A stretch of DNA of 64,000 bases. Origin: Chryseobacterium mulctrae. GTDB lineage: Bacteria > Bacteroidota > Bacteroidia > Flavobacteriales > Weeksellaceae. Below are positions 26,890-37,163 of the stretch, piece by piece. How positions within the stretch are numbered: position 1 is the stretch's first letter; the number at the start of each line of letters is the position of its first letter. The notes beneath the pieces were generated by a model. The model did not search any database. It worked only from the letters and a program-made list of their open reading frames with translations, and was not told where the DNA came from. The DNA lies in NCBI RefSeq assembly GCF_006175945.1, contig NZ_VAJL01000001.1, forward strand, positions 2,985,001 through 3,049,000. The letters run 5' to 3'. Both the position numbers and the translations under genes were made by a program.

Positions 26890-28323
26890 TTATTCCCTTA
26901 GATTTTTCAGCCATAATTCCATGTTTTCTTCGGGTAGAATATTAAGCTTTTTTCGCAAATTATACTTCCTGCTTCGTACAGTATTTACCGATTTGAAAGT
27001 GTAAAGTGCAACATCTTTAGAGTTAAATCCAAGATAAGAATATGCCAAAAGAGTAAGTTCAGTAACTCTCAGTTTTGGGTCTATTTCTATGAGTTTAGCA
27101 ATAATATCAGGATAAACTTCTTTGAATCGGGTGAAAAATTCAGGACTGTTGGTTTTTGCAAGATCGATTACCTCATCAAAAGATTCGTTTACTTTTTGTT
27201 GCAACTTAATATTTTCTTCTTCTTTGTTGTAGAGCTGTTTTTCATTCTCATGACTTTTTTTGATATAATTTTTTCTTAGAAATAAAAAAATACAAACAAA
27301 TAAAATAATGATACAGAATATTATGATGTAAAGTTTTTTTTTTGACTTTTCGGCGATTACTTCCTTTTCTTTTATAAAAGTTGTTACTGGTATTTCTTGT
27401 ATTTGAGTGTTTATTGTTTTTAAACTATCATTTATTGCGGTGTAGTTTTCTATATGCTCAATGGTTTTCTTTTCATTTTTAACTGTTTTATAGGCTTCAT
27501 AAAGCAATTTGTAGGTGTCTCTCACATCTTGTGGCTTGTTAAGTTCTTTTGCTATAGCAAGCGATTCTTCATAAAAAGAGATGGCTTTCTGATACTCTTT
27601 TTTTTCAAAATAGTACCTTCCGTAATTTCTTTTAAGTATGCAGATTTGGTATAAAGGAACGTTACCTTTTTTTACAAACTGTTCGCCAAGATTAAGATAA
27701 TATTCTGCAGAATCCAGATTTTTTGTACCGATAAAGTATTTTGCAAGCCGTGCTGAGGTAAAAGTATTAGATTTGGCTTTATGTGCATTTTTTAAATCAG
27801 TATAGAATGCTTTCATGTTGCCACTTTCTTCATATACTTTTGCTCTTAGACCATAATAATACTGAAGCTGAAAGTTACCATTTTTTAATCCGGCAGATTT
27901 TGTAAGAGAGATGCTTTTATCGTAGTTTTCTAATGCTTTTCCTTTGAAGCCAAGCTGATAATAATTCCTTCCATATTCTCCATAAATTCTGGCCTCTGAA
28001 TCAAGATTATTTACTTCCTTATTTTTTTCGAGAGCTAAATCCAGATATTGTAAACTTTCTTTTATCCTAAAAAGATTACTGCAAATATTGGCTGCAGATA
28101 AATAAGCTTTTGCAGATTTATCATTATTATTTATGCGATTATATTGTTTGATGACTTCTTTACATAAAACTAAAGATTCTTCTAGTTTACCAGATCTGAA
28201 ATGTTGATCGACTTCTTTATTGAGTAACGAATCTATTTCTTTTTCAGAATATTGTTGCGCCTGCATTTTAGAAATGCCGGAGAAAATTAATAAATAAAGT
28301 ATGATGAGTTTTATTACTTGCAT
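26890..28323 (-). CDS. TPR-containing membrane regulator with LuxR-type HTH
   Basis: 477 residues. A signal peptide (ending near KMQAQQ) leads to several tetratricopeptide-like helical repeats in the periplasm (residues about 35-290), a membrane helix near residues 325-345 (KLYIIIFCIIILFVCIFLFL), a short coiled stretch and a C-terminal cytoplasmic HTH: LTLLAYSYLGFNSKDVALYT followed by KSVNTVRSRKYNLRKKL. This one-component layout would pass an outside signal directly to DNA. Such proteins are abundant in Chryseobacterium and relatives. A decayed paralogue lies just upstream. Confidence 0.82.
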   Translation of the reverse strand: MQVIKLIILYLLIFSGISKMQAQQYSEKEIDSLLNKEVDQHFRSGKLEESLVLCKEVIKQYNRINNNDKSAKAYLSAANICSNLFRIKESLQYLDLALEKNKEVNNLDSEARIYGEYGRNYYQLGFKGKALENYDKSISLTKSAGLKNGNFQLQYYYGLRAKVYEESGNMKAFYTDLKNAHKAKSNTFTSARLAKYFIGTKNLDSAEYYLNLGEQFVKKGNVPLYQICILKRNYGRYYFEKKEYQKAISFYEESLAIAKELNKPQDVRDTYKLLYEAYKTVKNEKKTIEHIENYTAINDSLKTINTQIQEIPVTTFIKEKEVIAEKSKKKLYIIIFCIIILFVCIFLFLRKNYIKKSHENEKQLYNKEEENIKLQQKVNESFDEVIDLAKTNSPEFFTRFKEVYPDIIAKLIEIDPKLRVTELTLLAYSYLGFNSKDVALYTFKSVNTVRSRKYNLRKKLNILPEENMELWLKNLRE

Positions 28324-28412
28324 TAAATATTTTTGTCCTTAAAGAAAACATTTCTCAAATGTAATAAAAATAATCTCTGACAAATTACTTCTAAAAACTT
28401 TTAGATTTAATA

Positions 28413-28790
28413 TCAATTTACATTCTTTATCCACAATTCCATATTTTCTTCAGGAGAAATATGTAGTTTTTTTCTCAGGTTGTATTTTCTGCTTCGTACG
28501 GTATTTACAGATTTAAAAGTATAAAGTGCAATGTTTTTTGAGCTGAATCCCAAATATATATAAGTACAAAGTGTCAGCTCTGAAACTCTGAATTTTGCTT
28601 CTATTTCTAAAAGCTTCCGGATAAACTTCCCGAAAACGTGTGAAAAACTCAGAACTGTTGGTTTTTGCAAGGTGAATAACCTCATCAAAAGATGCGTTTA
28701 TTTTTTGTTTTAGTTCCTGAGTTTCTTTTAAGAAATAATACTTTCATTGAATTGAATGAGTTCCTGAATCTTTTTTCTGCCGCTGATTTT
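28413..28790 (-). pseudogene. Decayed paralogue of the TPR/LuxR-type regulator
   Basis: The last 70 or so codons match the C-terminal HTH of the neighbouring regulator nearly residue for residue (KSVNTVRSRKYNLRKKL, then PEENMELWIKN). Upstream the similarity (INASFDEVIHLAKTNSSEFFTRFREVYP) is in another frame, with the break near 28620 where a few bases seem lost. The whole periplasmic and membrane part is missing. It is most likely a duplication remnant. Confidence 0.75.
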
Positions 28791-28983
28791 CCGGGTATCA
28801 ACAAAGAGTCTCTTTCTAGAGATTAAGAGAAAAAAAGTAAGGGAAAAAGATTAAAATCAGTATTTTGTTTTTATACATTTCAACTTACAAAATCCTTATT
28901 CGTTGCAGAATTATCTTTTGTGGAAGGGTTAAAAAAAATTAATTATTATTAAAACATTCAAGGTTGCTCGAACTAAAAGTTGA

Positions 28984-29298
28984 TTATGGAAATAGTTTTT
29001 TCCATTTACTCACAGTATTTCTGCTTAATTTGAAGTGAAGAGCCAGTTGAATATTACTAAGCTTATGCGCTTTTTGATAATCTAAAATCTGTAAAATTGT
29101 GGCTTTGTTATAGGAGCGGTGTTTTTGGTTAAAAGCTTCAGATTCGCTATTGGAACTCCCAAAAATTGATTGATTAATTCGGATAATATCGAGCGTATTA
29201 AGGTCTTTTCTTTCGAGTTTATCTTTAAACTCGTGGTATCGGGATGGTAGTTTCTTTTCAAGAAGATCTGTGTAAATTCTTTTATAATCAGGAGTCAT
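28984..29298 (-). CDS. Transposase-like helix-turn-helix protein
   Basis: 104 residues with a C-terminal HTH of the transposase/Psq type: ATILQILDYQKAHKLSNIQL then KLSRNTVSKWKKLFP. The N-terminal half starts MTPDYKRIYTDLLEKKLP and is found in small flavobacterial proteins of this kind that are not attached to any insertion sequence; they are probably regulators. Its neighbour at 29581 has the same kind of HTH. Together they precede the surface-protein operon on the same strand, but the role is unknown. Confidence 0.6.
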   Translation of the reverse strand: MTPDYKRIYTDLLEKKLPSRYHEFKDKLERKDLNTLDIIRINQSIFGSSNSESEAFNQKHRSYNKATILQILDYQKAHKLSNIQLALHFKLSRNTVSKWKKLFP

Positions 29299-29580
29299 AA
29301 GTAGTTTTTTTTAATTGTAAAAAAGTTAATAATCTCATAAGTAGGTTTCTCCCCATTGTTATGTTAAATGCCGAAAAACTTTATCCCAAGAATACACTCT
29401 GTTATTATAATATCTGAGATTCTGTCAGCCTTTATCACGAAGATTATTTTATCTTTAAAAATGATTTTTCTTTTTTGGGTGTAGGGGCAAACATCATCCA
29501 TATCCAGATAATTTTTTCAGGCTTATCCCATTCTCGACAAATTTCTTCTGTTTTACCCAGGTTGTTTTTGAGTAGAACTT

Positions 29581-30012
29581 TCAGCTTCTGTATTTGCCGA
29601 TCCATTTGTATAATGTTGTTTTGGGAATTCTGTATTCTTCTATTACTTGCTGCTTTGTTTTTTCACCAGATTCTATCATCTCAAGAATGAAATCTAAAAT
29701 CTCTTTTGTGTAAATATTTTTGCGAAATTCTGGTAGGGTAGTTTTTTTTCGTTCTCCAACTCGTTTTTGGACTGTGGAATTTGAAGAATATAGTATAAGA
29801 TGCTGAGAATACAATCTGAAAAAATCGTACTCCAGAAGTTTGCTCCAGCGAAGGAGAAGTTCGGTATCCAGTTTCTTTGCATTGTACATTTCTTTTACAT
29901 CATTCTCATTACATTTAAGGAAGCTACAGATACGGGACATTTGTATCCCGCTTTCTGCAACTCCTTTTTCAATCAATTCCCCGATATGAATTTTTTTTAA
30001 ATCTATTTTCAT
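29581..30012 (-). CDS. HTH DNA-binding protein (XRE-like plus transposase-type HTH)
   Basis: 143 residues with two possible DNA-binding parts: an N-terminal IGELIEKGVAESGIQMSRICSFLKC resembling an XRE fold followed by LLLRWSKLLEYDFFRLYSQHL, and a C-terminal EILDFILEMIESGEKTKQQVIEEY-type HTH ending RIPKTTLYKWIGKYRS. Proteins with this layout are common in Chryseobacterium and are regarded as regulators. The 282-base gap 29299-29580 downstream contains only a short open frame in another phase and no recognised structure. Confidence 0.62.
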   Translation of the reverse strand: MKIDLKKIHIGELIEKGVAESGIQMSRICSFLKCNENDVKEMYNAKKLDTELLLRWSKLLEYDFFRLYSQHLILYSSNSTVQKRVGERKKTTLPEFRKNIYTKEILDFILEMIESGEKTKQQVIEEYRIPKTTLYKWIGKYRS

Positions 30013-30056
30013 TATTGTATTTTTTTGTTAAATCTTGCGCTGAAATCTTATTGTAT

Positions 30057-30629
30057 TTATGGTTTCCAAAATGTCCACTTCTGACCATTAAATACTATTA
30101 AACGATGCTCTCCAGCATTAGTTCCCTGAAGAAAAGCCACCATACCGGGAGATGGATTCTTTATTTGGGTATAGCTTGAAACGATAGGTAATACCATTGC
30201 CTTATCCGAAGAATTAAGGACTAAAACACCATCTGTTGTAGTATTCGCATCACCGATAACGGCTTTTGCACCAGATTGATCTATAAGAGGTAAGGCTTGG
30301 GGCGTTTTAACTACGTTTTGTACTGCAGCAGAATATCCAGATTGTATACTAAGGTCTGTCCAGCCTGTATTTTCATTCTTTACCTTTATCTTATATTCTG
30401 AATTGACTGAAACATCAAAAATTAGGGTGCCTCCTTTTGAATTATTAGTTCCTGAAGGTAATATTTCGACATAGGGAAGGATAATTCCTTTGTCATTATC
30501 TGTACCAAATTCCAATAAAACTGAAGTATTGGTTATATTTCCAACGGAATTTATTGCTCCTATTCTCACCTGTGAAAAAGAGAGGATAGAAATAGAAAAT
30601 GATAATAAAATGGTTACTTTTTTATTCAT
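30057..30629 (-). CDS. Secreted protein of the surface-protein operon
   Basis: The ATG at 30629 gives about 190 residues with a good signal peptide (MNKKVTILLSFSISILSFSQ); an upstream ATG at 30674 would add 15 polar residues before it and is less likely. The mature part starts VRIGAINSVGNITNTSVLLEF, typical of flavobacterial exported proteins that list results such as GDANTTTDGVLVLNSSDKAM, and ends in HRLIVFNGQKWTFWKP, a C-terminal pattern shared in outline with its neighbour (GEGWKCFNTQ). Probably cell-surface or fimbria-like. No enzyme motif. Confidence 0.65.
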   Translation of the reverse strand: MNKKVTILLSFSISILSFSQVRIGAINSVGNITNTSVLLEFGTDNDKGIILPYVEILPSGTNNSKGGTLIFDVSVNSEYKIKVKNENTGWTDLSIQSGYSAAVQNVVKTPQALPLIDQSGAKAVIGDANTTTDGVLVLNSSDKAMVLPIVSSYTQIKNPSPGMVAFLQGTNAGEHRLIVFNGQKWTFWKP

Positions 30630-30833
30630 ATTCATATTTATATGATTTTTGAATTCGTTAATTTTTAATTTCATTGTTTTTTATATTTTATTACTCATCA
30701 TACCCTCTGTCTCTAAATATTATTGTGTTTGGTATAAGGAGATTCTGGTCTTCGATGCAGAGAGGAGGGCAATGATGAGGTTTTGTTTTAAATAAATTTT
30801 TTTATTGAATGAAGGAGTTATTACACTTATCTA

Positions 30834-33800
30834 TTAAGGGCATCCTTGAGTATTGAAACATTTCCAGCCTTCTCCAGCTCCGCCTCCTGTGTAAATCTTC
30901 AGACATCCTTTTCCTGAGTTTTCATCCGTATCAAACACCATCATTCCAACTGTTGGAATTGTAATTGATCCTTCAGGATTACTGTTTCTTGTAATGACAA
31001 AGCCTTTCGTTTTACTTTCCAGCGCAGTGTATGCGGAATTTCTGATCATTGGCCAGTTTCCATGATCTTTTCCTGCTCTTCCTAATATGGTAATACCATG
31101 TTTTACAGGATAAGTTACTCCCGTTACTAATGAAGGATCTTCATAGCATATACACCCATTTACCAATGCATTTTGTGAACTTCCAATACTTTGCCCGGTA
31201 GTATTGCTGTAGCCGATTGGTGTTGTTGTAAACTGAGGCAGACCAATATTGCTACCGCTTGTACTGACACAAGTTGTACATATATTCTGATTTACTGTTG
31301 TGCTTCCTCCAGAAAGTGTTCCTGTAGCTGTAATCAATTGTGATAAAGTAATATTTGCATCACCTTCCATAGCATCAGCACAGCTATCGGCATCACTGTC
31401 AAGATCCAAACGGTTTGGTATGCCATCATTATCTGAATCACATTCCAAGTACATCATTACAGCATAGGTTGGTTCTCCAAATGCTGTAGTGGTAGAAAAG
31501 CCAAAAGATTTTGCTCCAAAATTCATATTGGCGTATCTCCAGTTACCGTATTCGTTGGTTGAAGTATTATTATCAAGATTATTGAGCGTTTTTTGTATTG
31601 AAGTATCTAAAATACTCCATTGTCCTGCTATTGCTGTTTGATTTACCATACCCGGAAGCGTGATTGGAGTTACTGTTTGGGCATCATAAATATGTATTGT
31701 TTTACTATCATTACTATAGAATTCCGGATTTTGAGACATTAGAACAAATGCACTCATTTTCCCGGAAACATTCCATCTAGAAGGTTGTTCTCCGTTTTTT
31801 GTCCACCAAGCATCTGTTATGGGATGTACAGAAGCATTTGTAATATTAATGATTACCGCTCCTGAGTTGGCAGGATAACCAAATTTTGCGCTTAAATCTT
31901 TGGTTACATTTTGGTGTTTAACATTTAAGGCTAATCCGAAATCAGATGGAACAATATTTAATAATGTTCCACCAGAATATGCATTTGCCATATCTGTGAT
32001 TGTATTGCTACATTCTGCAGTATCCATAATACCATCATTGTCATCATCTACATCTGCGTCATCGTGAATACTATCACCATCGCTATCAGCTATTACTCTA
32101 AAAGTAATGGAAGCATAACTAGCGTTACTATCTACAATTCCATCTGGATCTTTATCCGCTATTTTGTAGGAATAACTGTATATACCCGGAAGTACGGTTG
32201 GAGGAACAGTAATAACTCCAGTAGAAAAACTGATATTTGCATTTGCCGGTATCCATATGGAATAATTAAAACCGACACTTGAAGGTGGCATTGTCGAAAT
32301 AATTACATTATTATAGGTATCATTGGTAAATACAGATGGTAATGTTCCACCAACACCATAAGTAATCGGTATTGCTGTATAATCATCATCAGTGGCACAA
32401 ATTGGCGCATATATACTAATTTCTCTTGTAGGCGAGTAACAGTTTACACCACCTCTAAAAGCGGCATAAATTTTTCTTGTTGCACCAGTCACTGCTGTTA
32501 AAGGATCAGTTATTTGATTGGCATCTGTTGCAGGTGTTGCACTGTGCCAGGTTAAAGTGGTACCTACCGGTAAAGGAGTTGCCGGTATTGGGCTACCTGA
32601 TACGGCAGTTCTAAGCGCCAATGTGGTCAGGTCTGCCGTAATACCACCGCCACACTTAATACCGAAAGAAGCAATATTATCAGTGTTATCATAAAAATAC
32701 CGGTAGGCGCTCGATTCAAAATCATTAAAGTTTGGAATCGTTGTCGATCCCAGTTGAGCTGCAATATTAAATTCCGCACTAGCATTAGATTGGCAACCAC
32801 TAACAGTTGCTGTAACAGTATAAGTGGTTCCAAGTGTCAAATTAGAAATTACACCTCCCATTGCTACGGTTGGTCCTGTCGGCGAAAATGTATAAGAACT
32901 AGGCGTTCCATTGTAATTTGAAATAGTTGCAGTTCCATTAGCGGAACAAGTAGCCGCTGTGGTTGTTATGGTTGGTATTGCTGCAGCGGTAGTAAAAGTT
33001 ATCACACCACTTTTAAAAACAACCCCTCTTCTATTATTATGCTGTCTGGGAAATCCAGTAGTTGCAAAAGCAGTGTATCGCCAAGTATAAGTTTGCCCAA
33101 ACTCCATTTCAGTATCGGATGTAACACTACCAGTTCCAGTTAGTACAGCATTCTGAATTATTGGCTTGGCATAATAACCAGAAACATACGCTGTAGTAGA
33201 GGCATTAGTATTTCCTGATCCTCGACCTTGTATAATTAAATTTTTTGAAGTTATACGGACCCCCGAAGGCAAGGTTAAGTTTCCAAAATTTAATGTAAAT
33301 GTACCTAATTGGTTAATCGTACCTAATCGCAGAGCTTCAGTAATTGTCCCGTCAATAGCACCATTACCCACATAAGGAATAGCACTAGATTCAATATTTG
33401 ATGCAGGCAAACCATTGTAAATGCTTCCAGGATCTGCAATTTGGGTAGCAGCATTAGCATTACTATCATAAGTAGCCAAACCTAGATTTACACCATCGCC
33501 TGTTCCGCCAGTCTCGTTTACTATTGAATACCATCGATGATCTGTTCCAGAGTAACTATTTGAATCACTGTAAGATACAGGGATAATCAGTGGATCAGCT
33601 AAACCTGCAATTGCAGTACCTCCAGTTCTTGTATAATAAAGATTGATTGTTCCACCATTAAACGCAATCGAATTGTTAGAGGCTGTTTGTGCTAAATTTA
33701 AAGTATATGTAGTTGTGCTACCACAACTCGCCGTAGCATACACATTTGTTACAAATGTTACTGAGTTATTTGCGGAATTGGTATCGGTTCCACCAGAACT

Positions 33801-34202
33801 AGCTGTAGCGGTATAATTTATATTAGCAACGGTGCTACTTGCTGTTCCCGTTACAGTAAATACACCAGCACTCCCACTTGGTAAACTTGGTATAACTATA
33901 CCACTAGCCCCTTGAAGATTTGCTAAAGTAACTGTTCCTCCACTTGGATTTGTCGAAGAACCTCCGTTACCTGGTCCATTAGCATAACTTATGGTAGTTT
34001 CTGTAATATTCGCAGCATTTGAAGCTTTAACAGTTACGTTTGTTGCATTTGTTGTACTGTTATTAGTAACGTAAATTTTATAAGTTACTGAACCACCTGT
34101 AGTGATTGCTTTGGGTCCGGAAATATTCACAGCTATATCTTGGGCTTTGTAAAATAATCCTGTAAAAAAGATTAATATTATTAACAATAGATTTTTTTTC
34201 AT
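30834..34202 (-). CDS. Large secreted surface protein with DUF11-like and calcium-binding repeats
   Basis: 1122 residues with a signal peptide ending FYKAQ. Residues about 20-150 form a DUF11/CARDB-like Ig domain (GGSVTYKIYVTNNSTTNATN). Middle parts are Ser/Thr/Gly-rich beta-sandwich-like sequence. Thrombospondin type 3-like calcium loops occur near residue 720 (DSDGDSIHDDADVDDDNDG) and again near residue 935 (DSDNDGIPNRLDLDSDADS). The C-terminus (MMVFDTDENSGKGCLKIYTGG) matches no T9SS sorting domain that I recognise. Probably a cell-surface adhesin or structural protein; it is second in a three-gene operon. Confidence 0.8.
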   Translation of the reverse strand: MKKNLLLIILIFFTGLFYKAQDIAVNISGPKAITTGGSVTYKIYVTNNSTTNATNVTVKASNAANITETTISYANGPGNGGSSTNPSGGTVTLANLQGASGIVIPSLPSGSAGVFTVTGTASSTVANINYTATASSGGTDTNSANNSVTFVTNVYATASCGSTTTYTLNLAQTASNNSIAFNGGTINLYYTRTGGTAIAGLADPLIIPVSYSDSNSYSGTDHRWYSIVNETGGTGDGVNLGLATYDSNANAATQIADPGSIYNGLPASNIESSAIPYVGNGAIDGTITEALRLGTINQLGTFTLNFGNLTLPSGVRITSKNLIIQGRGSGNTNASTTAYVSGYYAKPIIQNAVLTGTGSVTSDTEMEFGQTYTWRYTAFATTGFPRQHNNRRGVVFKSGVITFTTAAAIPTITTTAATCSANGTATISNYNGTPSSYTFSPTGPTVAMGGVISNLTLGTTYTVTATVSGCQSNASAEFNIAAQLGSTTIPNFNDFESSAYRYFYDNTDNIASFGIKCGGGITADLTTLALRTAVSGSPIPATPLPVGTTLTWHSATPATDANQITDPLTAVTGATRKIYAAFRGGVNCYSPTREISIYAPICATDDDYTAIPITYGVGGTLPSVFTNDTYNNVIISTMPPSSVGFNYSIWIPANANISFSTGVITVPPTVLPGIYSYSYKIADKDPDGIVDSNASYASITFRVIADSDGDSIHDDADVDDDNDGIMDTAECSNTITDMANAYSGGTLLNIVPSDFGLALNVKHQNVTKDLSAKFGYPANSGAVIINITNASVHPITDAWWTKNGEQPSRWNVSGKMSAFVLMSQNPEFYSNDSKTIHIYDAQTVTPITLPGMVNQTAIAGQWSILDTSIQKTLNNLDNNTSTNEYGNWRYANMNFGAKSFGFSTTTAFGEPTYAVMMYLECDSDNDGIPNRLDLDSDADSCADAMEGDANITLSQLITATGTLSGGSTTVNQNICTTCVSTSGSNIGLPQFTTTPIGYSNTTGQSIGSSQNALVNGCICYEDPSLVTGVTYPVKHGITILGRAGKDHGNWPMIRNSAYTALESKTKGFVITRNSNPEGSITIPTVGMMVFDTDENSGKGCLKIYTGGGAGEGWKCFNTQGCP

Positions 34203-34285
34203 TTTTTTAATTTGAATAATAGAATTTCTGCTCTATCTATTTTCAGACAGAGAAAGACAAGAATAATTTGTAAAAAAGCGATATT

Positions 34286-34915
34286 TTAAACCAAGAAAGG
34301 CGGCGGTCTTACCGAAAAGGCAGACTTGTTTTGAGCAGTAAGAAGTTCGGCGCTCTTAAAATGTTCTGATGCCATCTTGCTCCATCTATAAGATAAAGAA
34401 GTGTTGTCGTTTTCAGAACTAATAATTTGCTTTGCATTAAATTGAGAAACAGGAACAGAAATTTTAGAAAAACTGGCAGAGAAAGAAAAATAAGTTTCAG
34501 ATTTTTGATTAGAAAAAAAATCTTTCTTATTATTTATAGAAGTTTTTACAGAAGCAATTTTTTCTTTTTGCTTTTTTTCTTTTTGAATTTGAGCAATTTT
34601 TAAAGCATATTCTTTTTTACTTTTTTCTTGGGAAGTCTTTTGCTGAACTATTTCAAAATTATTTTCTGAATTTTTCTGATAGATTTTTGTTTCTCCAAAT
34701 ACAAAAATTTTCCCTTTTGCAACTATCTTTTCAGGTTCTGCATTTGCTTCGTAAATAATTGTTCCGTTACTAACATACAATTTTGTTTCGTCACTAATAC
34801 TAATTTGCGCAATCAGATTTTGAAGAAAGAGCACCAGAAAAACACTGAATATCTTCCGCCATAGAGAGAGGATATTGAATGCCTTTATCTGATCATGTAT
34901 GTTTCTGGTGCTCAT
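34286..34915 (-). CDS. Membrane-anchored or secreted protein, unknown function
   Basis: 209 residues. A hydrophobic segment near residues 17-38 (LWRKIFSVFLVLFLQNLIAQ) is a signal peptide or anchor. The next part, DETKLYVSNGTIIYEANAEPEK, is strand-like, and residues 105-150 are a Lys/Glu/Gln-rich helix (KEKKQKEKIASVKTS). It is first in the operon with the large surface protein, so it may help its placement; this is inference. A start further in at MSTRN-adjacent codons is possible. I recognise no family. Confidence 0.6.
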   Translation of the reverse strand: MSTRNIHDQIKAFNILSLWRKIFSVFLVLFLQNLIAQISISDETKLYVSNGTIIYEANAEPEKIVAKGKIFVFGETKIYQKNSENNFEIVQQKTSQEKSKKEYALKIAQIQKEKKQKEKIASVKTSINNKKDFFSNQKSETYFSFSASFSKISVPVSQFNAKQIISSENDNTSLSYRWSKMASEHFKSAELLTAQNKSAFSVRPPPFLV

Positions 34916-34942
34916 TAAGTATATTAGTTAATTTATAACGAG

Positions 34943-34977
34943 CAAAGTAACGTTAAGGAAACCTAATGTACACAAAA
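34943..34977 (-). promoter_or_regulatory. Promoter of the surface-protein operon
   Basis: On the minus strand TTTTG (34973-34977) and TTACTTTG (34943-34950) are spaced as a Bacteroidota -33/-7 pair and lie about 30 bases before the ATG at 34915. The remaining divergent region up to htpG (to 35250) shows no other clear element. Confidence 0.5.
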
Positions 34978-35250
34978 CACCATGTATTATTCATGTATTA
35001 ATTTTGTTTAATTGCTTAAAAATCAACAATTTAATTTCAAGCCGCAAGTGTATCTTTATCTGGGTGGATTTTTATTTAAATCAAAAAAAATCTGTCGAAT
35101 CAATTAAAAACATCGAAACGTCGAAAGGCAAATCTATACAATTACACTGACAGTAACTAAAATTTCATATCCATAAAATGCCAATCTGTCACTTTCCGTT
35201 CAATGGTATTTTTTTTGAGAATTGATAATCAAATTTAAAAATTAAATACA

Positions 35251-37143
35251 ATGACAAAAGGAAATATCAATGTTTCGGTGGAAAATATTTTTCCGTTGAT
35301 TAAAAAATTTCTTTACAGCGACCACGAAATATTTTTAAGAGAATTAATTTCAAACGCAACAGATGCTACTTTAAAATTAAAGCATTTAACCAATATTGGT
35401 GAAGCTAAGGTAGACTATGGAAATCCGAAAATCGAGGTAAAAATCGATAAGGAAAACAAAAAGCTTCACATCATCGACCAAGGTTTAGGAATGACGGCTG
35501 AAGAAGTTGAAAAATACATCAACCAGGTTGCATTTTCAGGAGCTGAAGAATTCTTAGAAAAATATAAAGATTCAGCTAAAGATTCGGGAATTATCGGTCA
35601 CTTTGGTTTAGGTTTCTACTCTGCTTTTATGGTAGCAGAAAAAGTAGAAATTATTTCAAAATCATTTAAAGACGAACCAGCGGTTCACTGGATTTGCGAT
35701 GGAAGTCCTGAATTTACTTTAGAAGAGACTACTGCTAAAACCGACAGAGGAACTGAAATTATCCTTCACATCGCCGAAGATTCTTTAGAGTTTCTGGAAG
35801 AAGGAAAAATTCGTGAATTGTTGACGAAATACAACAAGTTTATGCCTGTTCCAATTAAATTTGGAACAAAAACTGAAACGCTTCCTTTACCGGAAGGTGC
35901 TGCAGAAGATGCGGTTGCTGAAACAATTGAGGTTGATAATATTGTTAACAATCCAACTCCGGCTTGGACGAAATCACCAAGCGAATTAAAGGACGAAGAT
36001 TACAAAGCGTTCTATCACGAATTGTACCCGATGCAGTTTGAAGAGCCGTTATTTAATATTCATTTGAATGTTGATTATCCGTTCAATCTGACAGGAGTTT
36101 TATATTTCCCGAAATTGGCGAATAATTTAAATATTGAAAAAGATAAGATTCAGTTATACCAAAACCAGGTTTTCGTAACTGATGAGGTGAAAGGGATTGT
36201 TCCTGACTTTTTGATGTTGTTGAGAGGTGTGATCGATTCTCCGGATATTCCGTTGAACGTTTCTCGTTCTTATTTGCAAGCTGATGGCGCAGTGAAGAAA
36301 ATTTCTTCTTACATCACGAAAAAAGTTGCCGATAAAATGGTTTCGTTGATTAACGAAAACCGCGAAGATTACGATAAAAAATGGAACGATATTAAAATCG
36401 TTATCGAATACGGAATGATTTCCGAAGATAAATTCTTTGAAAAATCTGACAAATTTGCACTTTACCCAACAACTGACGGAAAATATTTTCTTTGGAATGA
36501 ATTAGAAGAAAAAATTAAACCTAATCAAACCGATAAGGATGGGAATTTAGTGATTCTTTATGCTACAAATGCAGACGAACAGCATTCTTACATTCAATCA
36601 GCTAAAGATAAAGGGTATGAAGTTATTCTTTTAGATTCACCAATTGTTCCGCATTTAATTCAAAAATTGGAAACTTCAAAAGAGAAGATTTCTTTTGCAA
36701 GAGTTGATGCAGATCACATCAATAACTTGATTAAAAAAGACGAACCGGCAATTTCTAAATTAAATGAAACTGAAAAAGAATCATTAAAGAAAAATGTTGA
36801 AGAATCTATTAATGATAAAAAATTCACTGTTCAGCTGGAAGATTTAGACAGCAACGACGCTCCGTTTACCATTACCCAGCCCGAATTTATGCGTAGAATG
36901 AAAGATATGCAGGCAACCGGAGGCGGTGGAATGTTCGGTATGGGAGGTTTCCCTGAAATGTATAATTTGGTGGTAAATTCTAACAGTGAATTTGCAACTA
37001 AAATTCTTGCTAATGAAAACGCTGAGGAGAAAAGCTCTCAAATTAAACACGCTTTAGACTTGGCTAAACTTTCTCAAAATCTGTTGAAAGGAAAAGAGTT
37101 GACAGACTTTATTCAGAGAAGTTACAAGCAACTGGAGAAGTAA
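35251..37143 (+). CDS. htpG: Hsp90 family chaperone HtpG
   Basis: 630 residues, full length. The GHKL ATPase domain shows IFLRELISNATDA (near residue 28), DQGLGMTAEEV (near residue 76) and GHFGLGFYSAFMV (near residue 117); the middle domain includes RGVIDSPDIPLNVSRS with the catalytic Arg, and the C-terminal dimerisation domain ends KGKELTDFIQRSYKQLEK. It is a cytosolic ATP-driven folding chaperone. A Met/Gly-rich stretch (ATGGGGMFGMGGFPEM) near residue 550 is typical of the Bacteroidota form. A strong terminator follows. Confidence 0.97.
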   Translation: MTKGNINVSVENIFPLIKKFLYSDHEIFLRELISNATDATLKLKHLTNIGEAKVDYGNPKIEVKIDKENKKLHIIDQGLGMTAEEVEKYINQVAFSGAEEFLEKYKDSAKDSGIIGHFGLGFYSAFMVAEKVEIISKSFKDEPAVHWICDGSPEFTLEETTAKTDRGTEIILHIAEDSLEFLEEGKIRELLTKYNKFMPVPIKFGTKTETLPLPEGAAEDAVAETIEVDNIVNNPTPAWTKSPSELKDEDYKAFYHELYPMQFEEPLFNIHLNVDYPFNLTGVLYFPKLANNLNIEKDKIQLYQNQVFVTDEVKGIVPDFLMLLRGVIDSPDIPLNVSRSYLQADGAVKKISSYITKKVADKMVSLINENREDYDKKWNDIKIVIEYGMISEDKFFEKSDKFALYPTTDGKYFLWNELEEKIKPNQTDKDGNLVILYATNADEQHSYIQSAKDKGYEVILLDSPIVPHLIQKLETSKEKISFARVDADHINNLIKKDEPAISKLNETEKESLKKNVEESINDKKFTVQLEDLDSNDAPFTITQPEFMRRMKDMQATGGGGMFGMGGFPEMYNLVVNSNSEFATKILANENAEEKSSQIKHALDLAKLSQNLLKGKELTDFIQRSYKQLEK

Positions 37144-37163
37144 TTTAAACTAATTTATATTGT

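Noticed and set aside
29470..29580. Short frame after the HTH protein ending at 29581
   Set aside because: It reads some 35 codons (LKVLLKNNLGKTEEICREW) but has no start and no overlap signal; too weak to call.
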